A stretch of DNA of 64,000 bases from assembly GCA_036557705.1 (NCBI GenBank), contig DATBHB010000094.1:148800-212799 (forward strand), in the 5' to 3' direction. Shown in pieces: positions 1 to 8,938 of this stretch. Source of the DNA: VAZQ01 sp036557705. Lineage in GTDB: Bacteria > Pseudomonadota > Alphaproteobacteria > Rhizobiales > Xanthobacteraceae. The translations under genes were made by a program, and so were the position numbers. Positions within the stretch are counted from its first letter, which is position 1, and every line of letters begins with the position of its first letter. Under the pieces are notes generated by a model. That model saw nothing but the letters and a program-made list of their open reading frames with translations, was not told where the DNA came from and searched no databases.

Positions 1-105
1 GACGGCGAGGACGCCATTCCCGCGGGAGCGCCGGAAGCCTTGCGCCGCAAGCTGCTGGTAGACAACCCGCTCGCGACCTATCCGCGGCTGAGGGAGGCGG
101 CGTGA
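1..105 (+). CDS. Amidohydrolase family protein, C-terminal fragment (cut by window start)
   Basis: Only the last 34 codons are inside the window, read in frame 1 and ending at TGA 103-105. The tail (KLLVDNPLATYPRL near the end) resembles the C-terminus of TIM-barrel metal-dependent hydrolases of the amidohydrolase 2 family, where a helix carrying a DNP/ENA-type motif closes the barrel. The next gene downstream is a second member of that family, so a tandem pair is likely. No catalytic residue is visible in this fragment, so the substrate cannot be judged. Confidence 0.6.
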   Translation, partial: DGEDAIPAGAPEALRRKLLVDNPLATYPRLREAA

Positions 106-112
106 TGAGATT

Positions 113-200
113 GTAGGGTGGGCAAAGGCGCACGCGCTTTAGCGCGTGCGCCGTGCCCACGCGGCCGGTGCGTGTGGAATGCGCCTTTGCCCACCCTACG
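113..200. repeat. Intergenic palindromic element, family A copy 1
   Basis: An element opening with GTAGGGTGGGCAAAGGCGC and closing with its reverse complement, with an inner palindrome around GCACGCGC/GCGCGTGC. Three further copies lie at 6340-6508, 24229-24372 and 36179-36310. The right end stops just before the ribosome-binding site of the next gene. Transcribed, it would fold into a long hairpin. Confidence 0.85.
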
Positions 201-212
201 GGAGAATGGCTG

Positions 213-1313
213 ATGAACATCGAAGTTCGCGAACCGTTAATCGCGCAAAAGACACGCCTCAAGATCATTGACGTCGACATCCACCCGAAAAGCTCGATCG
301 AGGATCTGCGGCCCTATCTGAGCGAGCGCTGGTGGAACCATCTCCAGACTTATGGGGCGCGGCAACGGCAAGGCTTGCTCAAGGGATTCGCCTATCCCAA
401 GAGCCAACCTCAGGCATCGCGAAGGGATTCCTGGCCGCCTGGGGGCGGGCTGCCGGCGAGCGATCTCAATTTCATGAAGCAGCAGTTTCTCGATTTCTAT
501 CCAATCGAATACGCGATCATGAACCCGCTCTCGCCAACCGGCCAAGGCGATCAAAACGAGGAATTCAGCGCCGCCATGGCTTTTGCGGCCAACGAGTTTC
601 AGATCGAGGGCTGGTACCAGCAGGATCAGCGGCTGCTCGCCTCGGTCGTCGTGCCCTACGAGGACGGCGAGGCTTCCAGCGCCGAGATTCGCCGCCGCGC
701 CGGCGACCGCCGCTTTGCGCACGTGTTGCTGCGCAGCCGCACCTGCGAATTGATGGGCAAGCGCCGTTATTGGCCGATCTACGAAGCAGCCGTCGAAGCC
801 GGCTTTCCCATCGGCGTTCACGTCTTCGGCACCAGCGGTCGCCCTGCGAGCAATACCGGCTGGCCCTCGTTCTATATCGAGGACATGACCGAGCACGCGT
901 CCTGCTGCCAGGCGCAGGTCGCGAGCCTCATTCTCGAAGGCGTGTTCGAACGCTATCCGGACCTCAAGGTAGTGATGATCGAGGCCGGCTTCGGCTGGAT
1001 GCCGGCGCTTGGTTGGCGTCTCGACAAGAACTGGAGCCGGCTCAAGGACGAGGTCCCGCATCTCAAGAAAGCGCCATCGGAATACCTGCGCGCGCATTTT
1101 TGGGTCTCGACACAGCCGATAGAGGAGACCGAGGAGCCGGAGCACCTGATCGACACAATGGGCTGGGTCGGCTGGGACCGGATCATGTTCTCCAGCGATT
1201 ACCCACACTGGGATTTCGACGATCCTTTCCTTGCGCTGCCGCCGAGCCTCGACGCCGAGCGCCGCGCCATGATCTTCTCCGAGAATGCGCGCGAGCTCTA
1301 CCGGCTCAGCTAA
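213..1313 (+). CDS. Amidohydrolase family protein (metal-dependent TIM-barrel hydrolase)
   Basis: A 366-residue protein of the amidohydrolase 2 family, probably cytosolic. Such enzymes hydrolyse or decarboxylate aromatic and lactone substrates with a metal held in a TIM barrel. The N-terminal DVDIHP segment (D20, D22, H24) matches the first metal-binding strand. A second histidine lies in IGVHVFG near residue 202 and the late aspartate in FSSDYPHWD near residue 328. The start at ATG 213 is preferred over an upstream in-frame ATG at 153, because GGGAGAA lies at 200-206 and the longer version would read through repeat A1. A Rieske ferredoxin gene follows, which suggests aromatic-compound metabolism. 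Substrate unknown. Confidence 0.8.
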   Translation: MNIEVREPLIAQKTRLKIIDVDIHPKSSIEDLRPYLSERWWNHLQTYGARQRQGLLKGFAYPKSQPQASRRDSWPPGGGLPASDLNFMKQQFLDFYPIEYAIMNPLSPTGQGDQNEEFSAAMAFAANEFQIEGWYQQDQRLLASVVVPYEDGEASSAEIRRRAGDRRFAHVLLRSRTCELMGKRRYWPIYEAAVEAGFPIGVHVFGTSGRPASNTGWPSFYIEDMTEHASCCQAQVASLILEGVFERYPDLKVVMIEAGFGWMPALGWRLDKNWSRLKDEVPHLKKAPSEYLRAHFWVSTQPIEETEEPEHLIDTMGWVGWDRIMFSSDYPHWDFDDPFLALPPSLDAERRAMIFSENARELYRLS

Positions 1314-1320
1314 CCAGCTC

Positions 1321-1479
1321 GTAGGACGGGTCAGCGCCGCCGGTTCGGAACGGTCACGCGTGCACTCCGACAAGGTGGCGGCGGTGCGTAGCCCGCCAGC
1401 TTCGGCGGAATACGGCGCGCCCTTCGAGCGGGAAGTTCCGCTGCGCACGCTGCGAACGGCCGCGCTAATCCGCCCTACG
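1321..1479. repeat. Intergenic palindromic element, family D copy 1
   Basis: Opens with GTAGGACGGGTCAGCGCCGC and closes with GCTAATCCGCCCTACG, an imperfect inverted repeat. Related elements are at 6245-6325 and 43505-43663. It fills the gap between the amidohydrolase and Rieske genes. Confidence 0.75.
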
Positions 1480-1491
1480 GAGTGAACGACG

Positions 1492-1905
1492 TTGCCAAGT
1501 CACATCGTCGCCATGGTCGACGAGATCCTGCCCGGCAAGCGCAAGCTTGTCGAAGTGAATGGACGCGCCATCGTGGTCTTCAACCTCGGTGGTGATTTTT
1601 TCGCGCTCGCCAATCGCTGCCCCCACCGCGGCGGCAGTCTCTATCACGGCATTCAGACCGGCTTGGTCCAATCGCATTTGCCGGGCGAGTACTGCTATTC
1701 ACGCCTGGGCGAGATGGTCAAATGCCCCTGGCATGGTTGGGAATTCGACATCCGAACCGGCAGATCGTGGTGCGACCCGAGCCGCATCCGCGCACGCCAG
1801 TTTCCCGTGGCAGTAAAGCGAGGAATTGAGCTGATCGAGGGACCGTATAAGGCGCAATCCTTTCCCGTCCGCATCGAGAACAGTTACGTTCTCGTAGAGA
1901 CTTGA
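1492..1905 (+). CDS. Rieske [2Fe-2S] domain protein
   Basis: A 137-residue single-domain Rieske protein. The cluster ligands are visible as CPHRGG (C43, H45) and CPWHGWEF (C78, H81). The spacing between the two motifs is longer than in classic dioxygenase ferredoxins because of an inserted loop at about residues 51-75. Such proteins pass electrons to ring-hydroxylating oxygenases or stand alone as putative ferredoxins. TTG 1492 is the probable start, with GGAGTGA just upstream at 1479-1485; ATG 1513 is an in-frame alternative that would remove seven residues. No oxygenase large subunit is nearby, so the partner is unknown. Confidence 0.85.
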   Translation: MPSHIVAMVDEILPGKRKLVEVNGRAIVVFNLGGDFFALANRCPHRGGSLYHGIQTGLVQSHLPGEYCYSRLGEMVKCPWHGWEFDIRTGRSWCDPSRIRARQFPVAVKRGIELIEGPYKAQSFPVRIENSYVLVET

Positions 1906-2038
1906 CGGGCCGGGGGTGCTGCCCACTGCGGGAAGTCGTTTGTATCATTTCTGCCATGAACACCCGGGAAGCACTTGCGACCCTCCGCCGACACGAAAGC
2001 GTCTTGCGCGCGCGGATCCTCAGGCCCTGACATATTTG

Positions 2039-2461
2039 TCAGAACCAGCGTCCAAATCCGGGGTTCTGGGCATATCCCCATGAGAACGGGGGCCGCCGAT
2101 TGTCATAGCTGGGCCGTGCAGCCACGCGCGGCACCCTGCGCGCATAACTACGCGCCGCATAGCTGCGTGCCGCACGCGTCGGTTTCTCACTGCCTGCTGT
2201 CTTGGTCTCCTCGGCGGCTTTGCTGTCGCCCGCGGCAACCCGCGCCGAGTGCTCCATCGCCATCGCCGCCTCGGCTGAAGTCGTCAGCGGTGCCGGAATA
2301 CTGGCCGGCGCCTTATAGGCAGCTAAACCCGGATTGGGCAGCACCGAAGGCTGCACAAGCTGATAAAGCCCGAAAGCAATCAAGCCAAATACGGCCGCAA
2401 GCGCTGCCACATAGGCAAGAATTGACGGCTCGACATCGTGCAGGTCGGCGGGGGGACGCAT
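2039..2461 (-). CDS. Hypothetical single-pass membrane protein
   Basis: A 140-residue protein with one probable membrane helix at residues 14-37 (AYVAALAAVFGLIAFGLYQL region). An Ala/Ser/Glu/Lys-rich low-complexity middle follows, then an Arg/Tyr-rich stretch with a SYAARSYARR repeat and the short tail NPGFGRWF. The compositional order (cytosolic start, helix, flexible basic tail) and the hydrophobic pattern on this strand support a real gene over the opposite-strand reading frames. It stands alone between the Rieske gene and the spermidine-synthase-like gene. I do not recognise a family and cannot assign a function. Confidence 0.55.
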   Translation of the reverse strand: MRPPADLHDVEPSILAYVAALAAVFGLIAFGLYQLVQPSVLPNPGLAAYKAPASIPAPLTTSAEAAMAMEHSARVAAGDSKAAEETKTAGSEKPTRAARSYAARSYARRVPRVAARPSYDNRRPPFSWGYAQNPGFGRWF

Positions 2462-2628
2462 GACGCGAAAACTTTAAGGTGACCACGTTGGTTCCCCATC
2501 CACCCAATTTGGTTCTATCCGATCTGCTGATTTCGTGCAATCACCGAAGCCTTGCATTTCGGTATGAATGCCGCGCGCAAGGTCACAGCCCCTTCACAAG
2601 GCATTGCTCGGCTGCCAACCGTGCCGTT

Positions 2629-4953
2629 TTAGTCTTCCTTCAGCCGCCGCAGGATCGCACCGATGATGTTGGAATAGTCGTCGGTCCAGACCCTCTGATC
2701 CGGGTTCGGCTGCTGCAGCTCCCAATATTCGGATTGCGCGATCGGGCCGAAATCTTCGTCGGTGCGAGCGGCAGCGACCACAGTCTCCGGGAAGACATAT
2801 TCATCGTCGTTCTCAGTTATGTCGCCCGACTCATTGACCCGGGAGACCATGCGGTTGGCGGCGGCGATTCCGGCGACCACCGAGGCAAGTTCGAGATGAC
2901 GGTTGGAGATGTGGACTCCGACGATACCGTGCGGGGAAAGCTTGGCGCGATAGATCGCCATCGCCTCGCGCGTGAGCAGGTGGATCGGGATGGCGTCGGA
3001 AGTGAACGCATCGATGATGATCGCGTCATAGCTGCCATCGGGCGCGTCCGCCAGCGTAAGCCGCGCATCCCCGAGCTTGATCGGTACCGGGCCGCACTGC
3101 TGAAGGAAGGTAAAATTATCGGGATTGCTGGCAAGGCGGATGACGGCCGGGTCGATCTCGTAATAATCCACTTTGTCGCCCCGCTCGGCGCGGCAGGCGA
3201 GGCTGCCGGTACCCAGACCTATTACGGCGTAGCGGATAGGCGTGGTGCGGGCGCGGGCGGCATCGAGGACCTGCGCAATGGCGGAACCATCATAGTAATA
3301 CATGATCGGTTCCGGGCGACCGGTGACCGGATTACCGGCTTCATCGCGGATGCGCTCGCCTCCGTGCAGCGTCGTCCCGTGCGTCAGCAGGCGGAAACGG
3401 CCGTCGCCGGATTCTGAGATTTTGTAGACGCCGAAAAAACTCCGCAGCGTTTGCGCGTCGCCGACGTCGATAATCTCGTGATTGGCGATGAGAACCAAGG
3501 CGATGATCGCTGCAACTGGCAGCGGATCGCGCCAGGCAACTGGAAGGAGTCCAGGGTCAAGTTTCAGAAGAAGGGGGGCAAGCTCACCGATAATGAGAAA
3601 CAGGAGGCTCACGACAAGAAGCAATGCGACGGCCCAACGGAACTGCTCCTCATAGACCGGGATATCGAACCAGCGTACGGCCACCAATCCGAAAACAGCG
3701 AGCGCAGCGGCGCCGTAAAGAATCGCCTGCTCGAAGCGCGGTCTGGGCAGCGAGAGCCCTGGCCGGCATAACAGCGAAAGTGCGAGCAGGATGGGATATT
3801 CCGCGATCCAATTGAAGACGTAAGGCGCGAGCAGCCCGGCCGAAATCCCGCCGACCACCCCGCCCGCCGACATCCACATGTAAAACGACGTGAGATAGCG
3901 CGGTGGCGGGCGCCGGCGAGCCAGTTCCCCATGGCAGGCCAGAGCGCATACGAAGAACACGCCGACATGCAGCGCGATCAGCGGGAGGATGGTCTTGATC
4001 GGCTCGAATATGATGACGGCGACAAGCGCCAGGACGAAGAAAGGCTGAACCGCGAGCACGAACCTGTGCGGGATGATTACTCGACGCGAGAACACAATCA
4101 CGAATGTGAGGAGGTAAAGCGCAAGCGGCACGACCCAAAGGAGAGGCACCGCCGCGACGTCCGTCGAGATGTGAGCCGTGACGGCAATGAGTAGGCCGGA
4201 GGGAATCGCTGCGAGGCCAACCCAGATCGCGGCGTCAAGCCAGGTCGGAGACGCGCCTTGAGGGCTAACCTCGGTGGCCACATCGGCGGCTGGGACTGGT
4301 CGGCGGGCCGCATTCCATAGGAGGCGCCCGCTTGCCGCGATCAGCAGGATCAACACATAAAATCCGATCGACCAAAGCCGGGTCTGGTCGCCAAGCGTGA
4401 TCAGCGGCTCGATGGCCAACGGATAGGCGAGCAACGCCAGAAAACTCCCGACATTGCTTGCCGCATAGAGGAAATAGGGATCGCCGGCGGCAGGATGATC
4501 GGTGCGCGCGAACCAAGCCTGCAACAGCGGGGCATTGGCGGCAAGGGCGAAGAACGGCAGCCCGATCGATACCGCAAACAGGCCAAGGATCCAGAATGCC
4601 TCGCCCACCGGAGGCGGACGACCAAATCCTGACGCGATCGAAAGCGGCAATGTAAAGGATGCGACAACGAGCAAAGCGATCTGAATGACGATCGAGGGGC
4701 GTCCCGGCAGATAACGGGTAATGAGGTGCGCGTAGCCGTAGCCCGCGAGCAGCGCCGTCTGGAAGAAGACCATAGCCACCGACCAAACCTGGGGCGTGCC
4801 CCCAAGCCGCGGCAGCACCATTTTGGTGAACATCGGCTCAACCGCGAACAACAATGCGGCGCTCAGAAATATCGCGGCGACGAGCGTGCTCAGCAGGAGA
4901 GCGCGCGAGGAGGGCGCCGGTTTCACCGCAGCTTCAGTCGGAAAGCTCGTCAT
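2629..4953 (-). CDS. Fused membrane transporter-like / spermidine synthase-like protein
   Basis: A 774-residue protein with an N-terminal multi-helix membrane region (about residues 15-480) resembling a major-facilitator bundle. The C-terminal domain is a Rossmann methyltransferase of spermidine-synthase type. The S-adenosyl-binding loop VIGLGTGS lies near residue 577 with the acidic YYEIDP strand about 20 residues later. The IIDAFTSDAIPI strand follows near residue 640, as in polyamine synthases. The start is set at ATG 4953 (MTSFPTEAA) because an in-frame extension to 5109 is Arg-rich and carries no domain; no clear ribosome-binding site decides this. Whether such fused proteins make polyamines is not established. 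Divergent from ctaA. Confidence 0.8.
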   Translation of the reverse strand: MTSFPTEAAVKPAPSSRALLLSTLVAAIFLSAALLFAVEPMFTKMVLPRLGGTPQVWSVAMVFFQTALLAGYGYAHLITRYLPGRPSIVIQIALLVVASFTLPLSIASGFGRPPPVGEAFWILGLFAVSIGLPFFALAANAPLLQAWFARTDHPAAGDPYFLYAASNVGSFLALLAYPLAIEPLITLGDQTRLWSIGFYVLILLIAASGRLLWNAARRPVPAADVATEVSPQGASPTWLDAAIWVGLAAIPSGLLIAVTAHISTDVAAVPLLWVVPLALYLLTFVIVFSRRVIIPHRFVLAVQPFFVLALVAVIIFEPIKTILPLIALHVGVFFVCALACHGELARRRPPPRYLTSFYMWMSAGGVVGGISAGLLAPYVFNWIAEYPILLALSLLCRPGLSLPRPRFEQAILYGAAALAVFGLVAVRWFDIPVYEEQFRWAVALLLVVSLLFLIIGELAPLLLKLDPGLLPVAWRDPLPVAAIIALVLIANHEIIDVGDAQTLRSFFGVYKISESGDGRFRLLTHGTTLHGGERIRDEAGNPVTGRPEPIMYYYDGSAIAQVLDAARARTTPIRYAVIGLGTGSLACRAERGDKVDYYEIDPAVIRLASNPDNFTFLQQCGPVPIKLGDARLTLADAPDGSYDAIIIDAFTSDAIPIHLLTREAMAIYRAKLSPHGIVGVHISNRHLELASVVAGIAAANRMVSRVNESGDITENDDEYVFPETVVAAARTDEDFGPIAQSEYWELQQPNPDQRVWTDDYSNIIGAILRRLKED

Positions 4954-5126
4954 GAGCGGGTTATCGGCCGCGATCGAGGCAGTAGCAAGGGAGTGGAAGA
5001 CGGTCCGTACCCGGGCCGAGGGCAACTTCGGCCGCGGCCCAGGAAGCCGCGTGATCCCGAGCGTACGCTGGCCGCGACGGCGCGTCGGTTGACATCCGAT
5101 CTCCGGCATCCGATCTCTGATTTCCG

Positions 5127-6248
5127 ATGCATGGCACTTCTTCAGTCCAGTCGGAAACCGGACGCCGCATAATTCGCCTGTGGTTGTGGATCATTGCAGG
5201 GCTGATTTTCGCAATGGTGGTGGTGGGCGGAGCGACCAGGCTCACGCGATCAGGTCTTTCAATCGTCGAGTGGAACCCGGTCATCGGTGTCGTGCCGCCG
5301 CTGAACCAGGACAGCTGGCAGGCCGAATTCAAAAAATATCAGGCGATTCCTCAATACCAGAAGATCAACCGAGGAATGAACCTTGGGCAGTTCAAGATAA
5401 TCTATTGGTGGGAATGGACGCATCGCCTGCTTGGACGCGTGATCGGCGCGGCGTTCCTCTTGCCGCTCCTGTGGTTTCTCTGGAAGGGTTGGATGGAAAT
5501 CGCCTTTCTGGGGCGGCTGTGGCTCATTTTCGGGGTTGGCGCGCTGCAGGGAGTTGTCGGCTGGTGGATGGTGACGTCGGGGCTTATGGACCGCGTGGAG
5601 GTCTCGCAATATCGCTTGGCGTTTCATCTGACGCTGGCTTGTGCCCTGTTCGCTGCCATCATCTGGACCGCTCAACGAACCTTGCGCCCTGGGTCGTACA
5701 CTTCCATTGCGAGGGAGGGCAGGGCGGGTCCATCCCTTGCCCGCCTGCGCGCCACGGCCGCGCTCATTCCGGTGCTGGTGCTCTGCCAGATCTATCTCGG
5801 CGCGCTCGTTGCCGGCCTGCACGCCGGGCTTATTTACAATACCTGGCCGTTGATCGATGGGAGCTTTATTCCCAGAGTCTCACAGCTTTTATTTCAAGAG
5901 CCATGGTGGCGAAATTTGTTTGAGAATACGCTTACCGTGCAATTCGTCCACCGTACCGTCGCCTATGTGCTCTGGACCGTTGCCCTTGCACACGCGATCG
6001 ATGCGGCGCGCACGGCAAAGCCAGCCGCCGTCTCAGCGATTCTCCTTGCCGCAGCGGTTACTCTTCAGGCAGCGCTCGGCATCGTGATGCTGCTGCATCA
6101 GGCGCCGATTGGGCTTGCGCTGCTGCATCAGGCCGTTGCAGTTGCGGTCCTCGCGATTGCGGTCGTCCACGCCGCACGAGTTTGCGCAGGGCGGATCAGC
6201 GCCGCGCTTCCCCAATCGTTGGCTTCACAGCAGGCGGGCGGCTCGTAA
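5127..6248 (+). CDS. ctaA: Heme A synthase (COX15/CtaA)
   Basis: Inner-membrane enzyme that oxidises the C8 methyl of heme O to make heme A for aa3-type cytochrome oxidase. The 373-residue length fits the alphaproteobacterial COX15 type. Seven or eight membrane helices are visible, with the N-terminal motif GGATRLTRSGLSIVEW and four conserved haem-ligand histidines. These lie in WEWTHR (H99), LAFHL (H167), QFVHRT (about H275) and LLHQAV (about H334). The stop codon TAA 6246-6248 is supplied by the family D repeat that starts at 6245. No other cytochrome oxidase gene is in the window. Confidence 0.93.
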   Translation: MHGTSSVQSETGRRIIRLWLWIIAGLIFAMVVVGGATRLTRSGLSIVEWNPVIGVVPPLNQDSWQAEFKKYQAIPQYQKINRGMNLGQFKIIYWWEWTHRLLGRVIGAAFLLPLLWFLWKGWMEIAFLGRLWLIFGVGALQGVVGWWMVTSGLMDRVEVSQYRLAFHLTLACALFAAIIWTAQRTLRPGSYTSIAREGRAGPSLARLRATAALIPVLVLCQIYLGALVAGLHAGLIYNTWPLIDGSFIPRVSQLLFQEPWWRNLFENTLTVQFVHRTVAYVLWTVALAHAIDAARTAKPAAVSAILLAAAVTLQAALGIVMLLHQAPIGLALLHQAVAVAVLAIAVVHAARVCAGRISAALPQSLASQQAGGS

Positions 6249-6325
6249 TCCGCCATCTCCGGATTTTGATGGCGGGTTACGGCGAGCCATCGAGTGGACC
6301 GAACGGCGCGCCTAATCTTACTACG
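6245..6325. repeat. Intergenic palindromic element, family D copy 2 (short)
   Basis: GTAATCCGCCATC and GATGGCGGGTTAC form a near-perfect hairpin at 6245-6280. The right part to 6325 ends in a degenerate TTACTACG like the other family D copies. Its left end provides the ctaA stop codon. Confidence 0.7.
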
Positions 6326-6339
6326 TCAGAAAACTTTCT

Positions 6340-6508
6340 GTAGGGTGGGCAAAGGCGCGGTCCACGAGCCCGAGCCGCGCCACACGCATAAACGAGCGCC
6401 GTGCCCACGCGCGAACTGTCCGCGTGGGCCTCAAGGGCGTTTACGCCCGTCTGTCGACGGGCTATGGCAGCACGCGCTGAAGCGCGTTGCGCCTTTGCCC
6501 ACCCTACG
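6340..6508. repeat. Intergenic palindromic element, family A copy 2
   Basis: Opens with GTAGGGTGGGCAAAGGCGC and closes with GCGCCTTTGCCCACCCTACG, an exact inverted repeat of about 19 bases enclosing further short palindromes. Together with 6245-6325 it occupies nearly all of the space between ctaA and the convergent metY-like gene, where it could act as a bidirectional terminator. Confidence 0.88.
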
Positions 6509-6544
6509 CAGCTTATGACGCAGTGAGACTAACCCGCCCTAGTA

Positions 6545-7828
6545 TCACGCTGCCGTCAGGCCCTCATCGAGATCGGCGATGATGTCGTCGGTATCTTCAA
6601 GCCCGATAGAAAGGCGGACAACGTCGGGGCCGGCGCCGGCCTGGATTTTCTGCGCGTCGCTGAGCTGGCGGTGCGTGGTCGACGCCGGATGAATGATCAG
6701 CGAGCGCGTGTCACCGATATTGGCAAGATGGGAAAACAGCTTGACGTTCGATACGAGCTTCACGCCCGCGTCATAGCCGCCTTTGAGGCCGAAGGTGAAG
6801 ACGGACCCCGCGCCTTTGGGCACGTATTTGCGCGCCAATTCATGATAGCGGTCGCCCTTGAGCCCCGGATAGCTCACCCAGGCGACTTTCGGGTGGCTGG
6901 CGAGCCAGTTCGCGACGATAAGCGTATTGTCGCAGTGCCGCCGCATCCGCAGCGGCAGCGTCTCGATGCCGGTGAGGATGAGAAAGGCATTGAACGGCGA
7001 GAGCGCCGGCCCAAGGTCGCGCAGCGCCAGCACGCGGCAGGCAATTGCGAAAGCGAAATTGCCGAACGTCTCGTGCAGCACGATGCCGTGGTATTCCGGC
7101 CGCGGCTCCGACAGCATCGGGTAGCGCTTCTCCCGCGACCAGTTGAACGTTCCGGCATCGACCACCAGGCCCCCGATCGAATTGCCATGGCCGCCGAGAA
7201 ATTTCGTGAGCGAATGCACGACGATGTCGGCGCCGTAATCGATCGGGCGGCAGAGGTAGGGAGTGGCGAGCGTATTGTCGACGATCAGCGGCACGCCCGC
7301 CTGCTTCGCGACCCTGGCCACCACTTCGATGTCGGTAATGACGCCGCCCGGGTTGGCGATCGATTCGATAAATATCGCCTTGGTTTTGGGGGTCACTGCG
7401 CGTTCGAACGAGCCGATGTCGTCCGGATCGGCCCAGGTGACATTCCAGTCGAAATTGCGAAATGCGTGATTGAACTGGTTGATTGAGCCGCCATAAAGCT
7501 TCTTGGAGGCCACGAATTTATCGCCCGGCTGCATCAGGCAGTGCATCACGATGACCTGTGCGGCGTGACCGGAGGCGACCGCGAGCCCCGCAGTGCCTCC
7601 TTCGAGCGCGGCGACCCGTTCCTCGAGCACCGCGTTCGTCGGATTGCCGATTCGTGAGTAGATATTGCCGAACGTCTGCAACCCGAACAGAGAAGCCGCG
7701 TGATCGACATCCTCGAAGACAAACGAGGTCGTCTGGTAGATCGGCGTCGCGCGTGCGCCCGTGGTCGGGTCCGGCTGCGCCCCGGCATGGATCGCCAGTG
7801 TCGAAAAACCTGCTGTGCGCTCGGGCAT
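6545..7828 (-). CDS. metY: O-acetylhomoserine aminocarboxypropyltransferase (sulfhydrylase)
   Basis: PLP enzyme of the Cys/Met metabolism family that makes homocysteine directly from O-acetylhomoserine and sulfide; cytosolic. Length of 427 residues fits the MetY type. The PLP lysine is K209 in HSLTKFLGGHG and the cofactor-binding aspartate is D184 in VDNTLATP. The SRIGNPTNAVLEERVAALEGG block is typical. ATG 7828 is chosen over an in-frame ATG at 7855 because CGAGGA lies at a good distance from it. It lies downstream of a CoA-binding protein gene on the same strand. MetZ, the O-succinylhomoserine enzyme, is the main alternative; the length and the HGNSIGG region favour MetY. Confidence 0.88.
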   Translation of the reverse strand: MPERTAGFSTLAIHAGAQPDPTTGARATPIYQTTSFVFEDVDHAASLFGLQTFGNIYSRIGNPTNAVLEERVAALEGGTAGLAVASGHAAQVIVMHCLMQPGDKFVASKKLYGGSINQFNHAFRNFDWNVTWADPDDIGSFERAVTPKTKAIFIESIANPGGVITDIEVVARVAKQAGVPLIVDNTLATPYLCRPIDYGADIVVHSLTKFLGGHGNSIGGLVVDAGTFNWSREKRYPMLSEPRPEYHGIVLHETFGNFAFAIACRVLALRDLGPALSPFNAFLILTGIETLPLRMRRHCDNTLIVANWLASHPKVAWVSYPGLKGDRYHELARKYVPKGAGSVFTFGLKGGYDAGVKLVSNVKLFSHLANIGDTRSLIIHPASTTHRQLSDAQKIQAGAGPDVVRLSIGLEDTDDIIADLDEGLTAA

Positions 7829-7918
7829 GGCCCCGTCCTCGTTGGGCAGGACCATGCGGTCCGCTGCGGTTTAACATGCGTTGATGCAATGAGGAGCGCC
7901 CGTCAAGATCGGAGCTCT

Positions 7919-8084
7919 GTAGCCCGGATTGAGCGGCGCATCCACTTGCTCGACATGGGCAACGCTTGCGCGCCGCGAAATCCGGGATGGCCGGGCCAGC
8001 CCAGGTAGCCCCCGGATTGCACGATCGCGCTACAAAGCCTGTTCGCGTGGCAGGCATGTCAGCGATCGTGCAATTCCGGGCTAC
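7919..8084. repeat. Intergenic palindromic element, family B copy 1 (composite)
   Basis: Begins GTAGCCCGGATTGAGCG and ends CAATTCCGGGCTACG, with an internal second unit around GTAGCCCCCGGATTGCACG. It looks like two nested or tandem family B units. The right end overlaps the minus-strand gene and supplies its TAG stop (8081-8083). Confidence 0.75.
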
Positions 8085-8659
8085 GATTCTTCCTTCTGCG
8101 CGCGGCTCGATGCCGATGTGGCGCCACCGGCAAGGGTTGCGCGATTGAGCGACATGCGCTGGATACCTCGGCCAGACAGCTGCGCCTTTTTGGACGAGAT
8201 CGTGCGCGTGTTGACGCCCATCCAGGCAATCTCCGAGGACAAGCGGCAATACTCGATTTTCGGACAGCGGTTCATCACGACCTTGAGGCCGTTCTGCTCC
8301 GCAAGCGCCGCCGCGGCATCATTGCGAATGCCAAGCTGCATCCAGATCACCTGCGGGCGCGGTTCAAGCGCGAGTGCCTCTTCCACGATTCCCGGCGCAT
8401 ATGCTGGTGCGCGGAAGATATCGACCATGTCTACGGGTCCGGAGATTTCGGCGAGCCGCCCGTAGACCTTTTCGCCCAGGATTTCGCCCCCGGCGAGCCC
8501 GGGATTGACCGGAATCATCCGGTAGCCGCGTTCCAGGAGATATTTGAAAGCGAAGTAGCTCGGCCGATTGTCCTTCGGCGAAATGCCGACGATGGCAATC
8601 GTCTTGACGGTGTTGAGGATGCCGCGAATGTAGCCGTCCGGATAGCTGTCGTGATCCAT
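8081..8659 (-). CDS. CoA-binding domain protein
   Basis: A 192-residue protein with a succinyl-CoA-synthetase-alpha-like CoA-binding Rossmann domain. The nucleotide-binding turn IAIVGISPKDNRPS is at residues 21-34, and later blocks GYRMIPVNPG and PQVIWMQLGIRND are typical of this small cytosolic family. ATG 8659 is chosen because the 15 extra codons upstream encode nothing conserved. The C-terminus runs into repeat B1, which gives its stop codon. A metY-like gene lies directly downstream on the same strand, an arrangement known in related bacteria. The physiological role of the family is not established. Confidence 0.85.
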   Translation of the reverse strand: MDHDSYPDGYIRGILNTVKTIAIVGISPKDNRPSYFAFKYLLERGYRMIPVNPGLAGGEILGEKVYGRLAEISGPVDMVDIFRAPAYAPGIVEEALALEPRPQVIWMQLGIRNDAAAALAEQNGLKVVMNRCPKIEYCRLSSEIAWMGVNTRTISSKKAQLSGRGIQRMSLNRATLAGGATSASSRAQKEES

Positions 8660-8680
8660 GCTCCCGCACCTCGCGGGAGC
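8660..8680. promoter_or_regulatory. Hairpin directly upstream of the CoA-binding protein start
   Basis: GCTCCCGC and GCGGGAGC form a perfect 8-bp stem with a 5-base loop. On the minus strand the 3' arm ends at the base before the ATG and contains GGGAG, which would be the ribosome-binding site. Folding could therefore mask translation initiation. Function is inferred only from position. Confidence 0.35.
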
Positions 8681-8716
8681 AGGATAACGTTCACGCGGCC
8701 CCAAGGCAAAAGCACA

Positions 8717-8938
8717 TTAGCGGCGGGCGCGCTGGAACATGGCCTTGCAGGAGGGACTAAGCTTCCGCAGATTGGCGATCAGGCACATCTTTACCCGCTG
8801 TTCGTCCGGGATCGCATTCTGGCACAGCCGGAACGCATCATCCTTGCAAGCCATTTCTTCCTCGTGCGTATAGGCGGAGGCAGGAGCCGAAAAAGCGATT
8901 ACAGTCAGCACGAACGCAAGGGCGACCATCTTCTGCAT
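8717..8938 (-). CDS. Small exported cysteine-containing protein
   Basis: A 73-residue protein with a clear Sec signal peptide (residues 1-22, ending SAPASA). The mature part has four cysteines (C31, C39, C52, C64), a pattern that could form two disulfides in the periplasm. Similar short exported four-Cys proteins are common in Hyphomicrobiales, but I cannot name a characterised family. It has its own space between the CoA-binding gene and the DUF3175 gene and seems monocistronic. Confidence 0.7.
   Translation of the reverse strand: MQKMVALAFVLTVIAFSAPASAYTHEEEMACKDDAFRLCQNAIPDEQRVKMCLIANLRKLSPSCKAMFQRARR

Noticed and set aside
237..1448. A minus-strand frame of about 400 codons opposite the amidohydrolase
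   Set aside because: The plus strand shows metal-binding motifs and a ribosome-binding site; the minus reading is low-complexity and Arg-rich.
2479..3417. A plus-strand frame of 312 codons opposite the spermidine-synthase-like gene
   Set aside because: The minus strand has the SAM-binding motif and the expected membrane helices; the plus reading has no domain.
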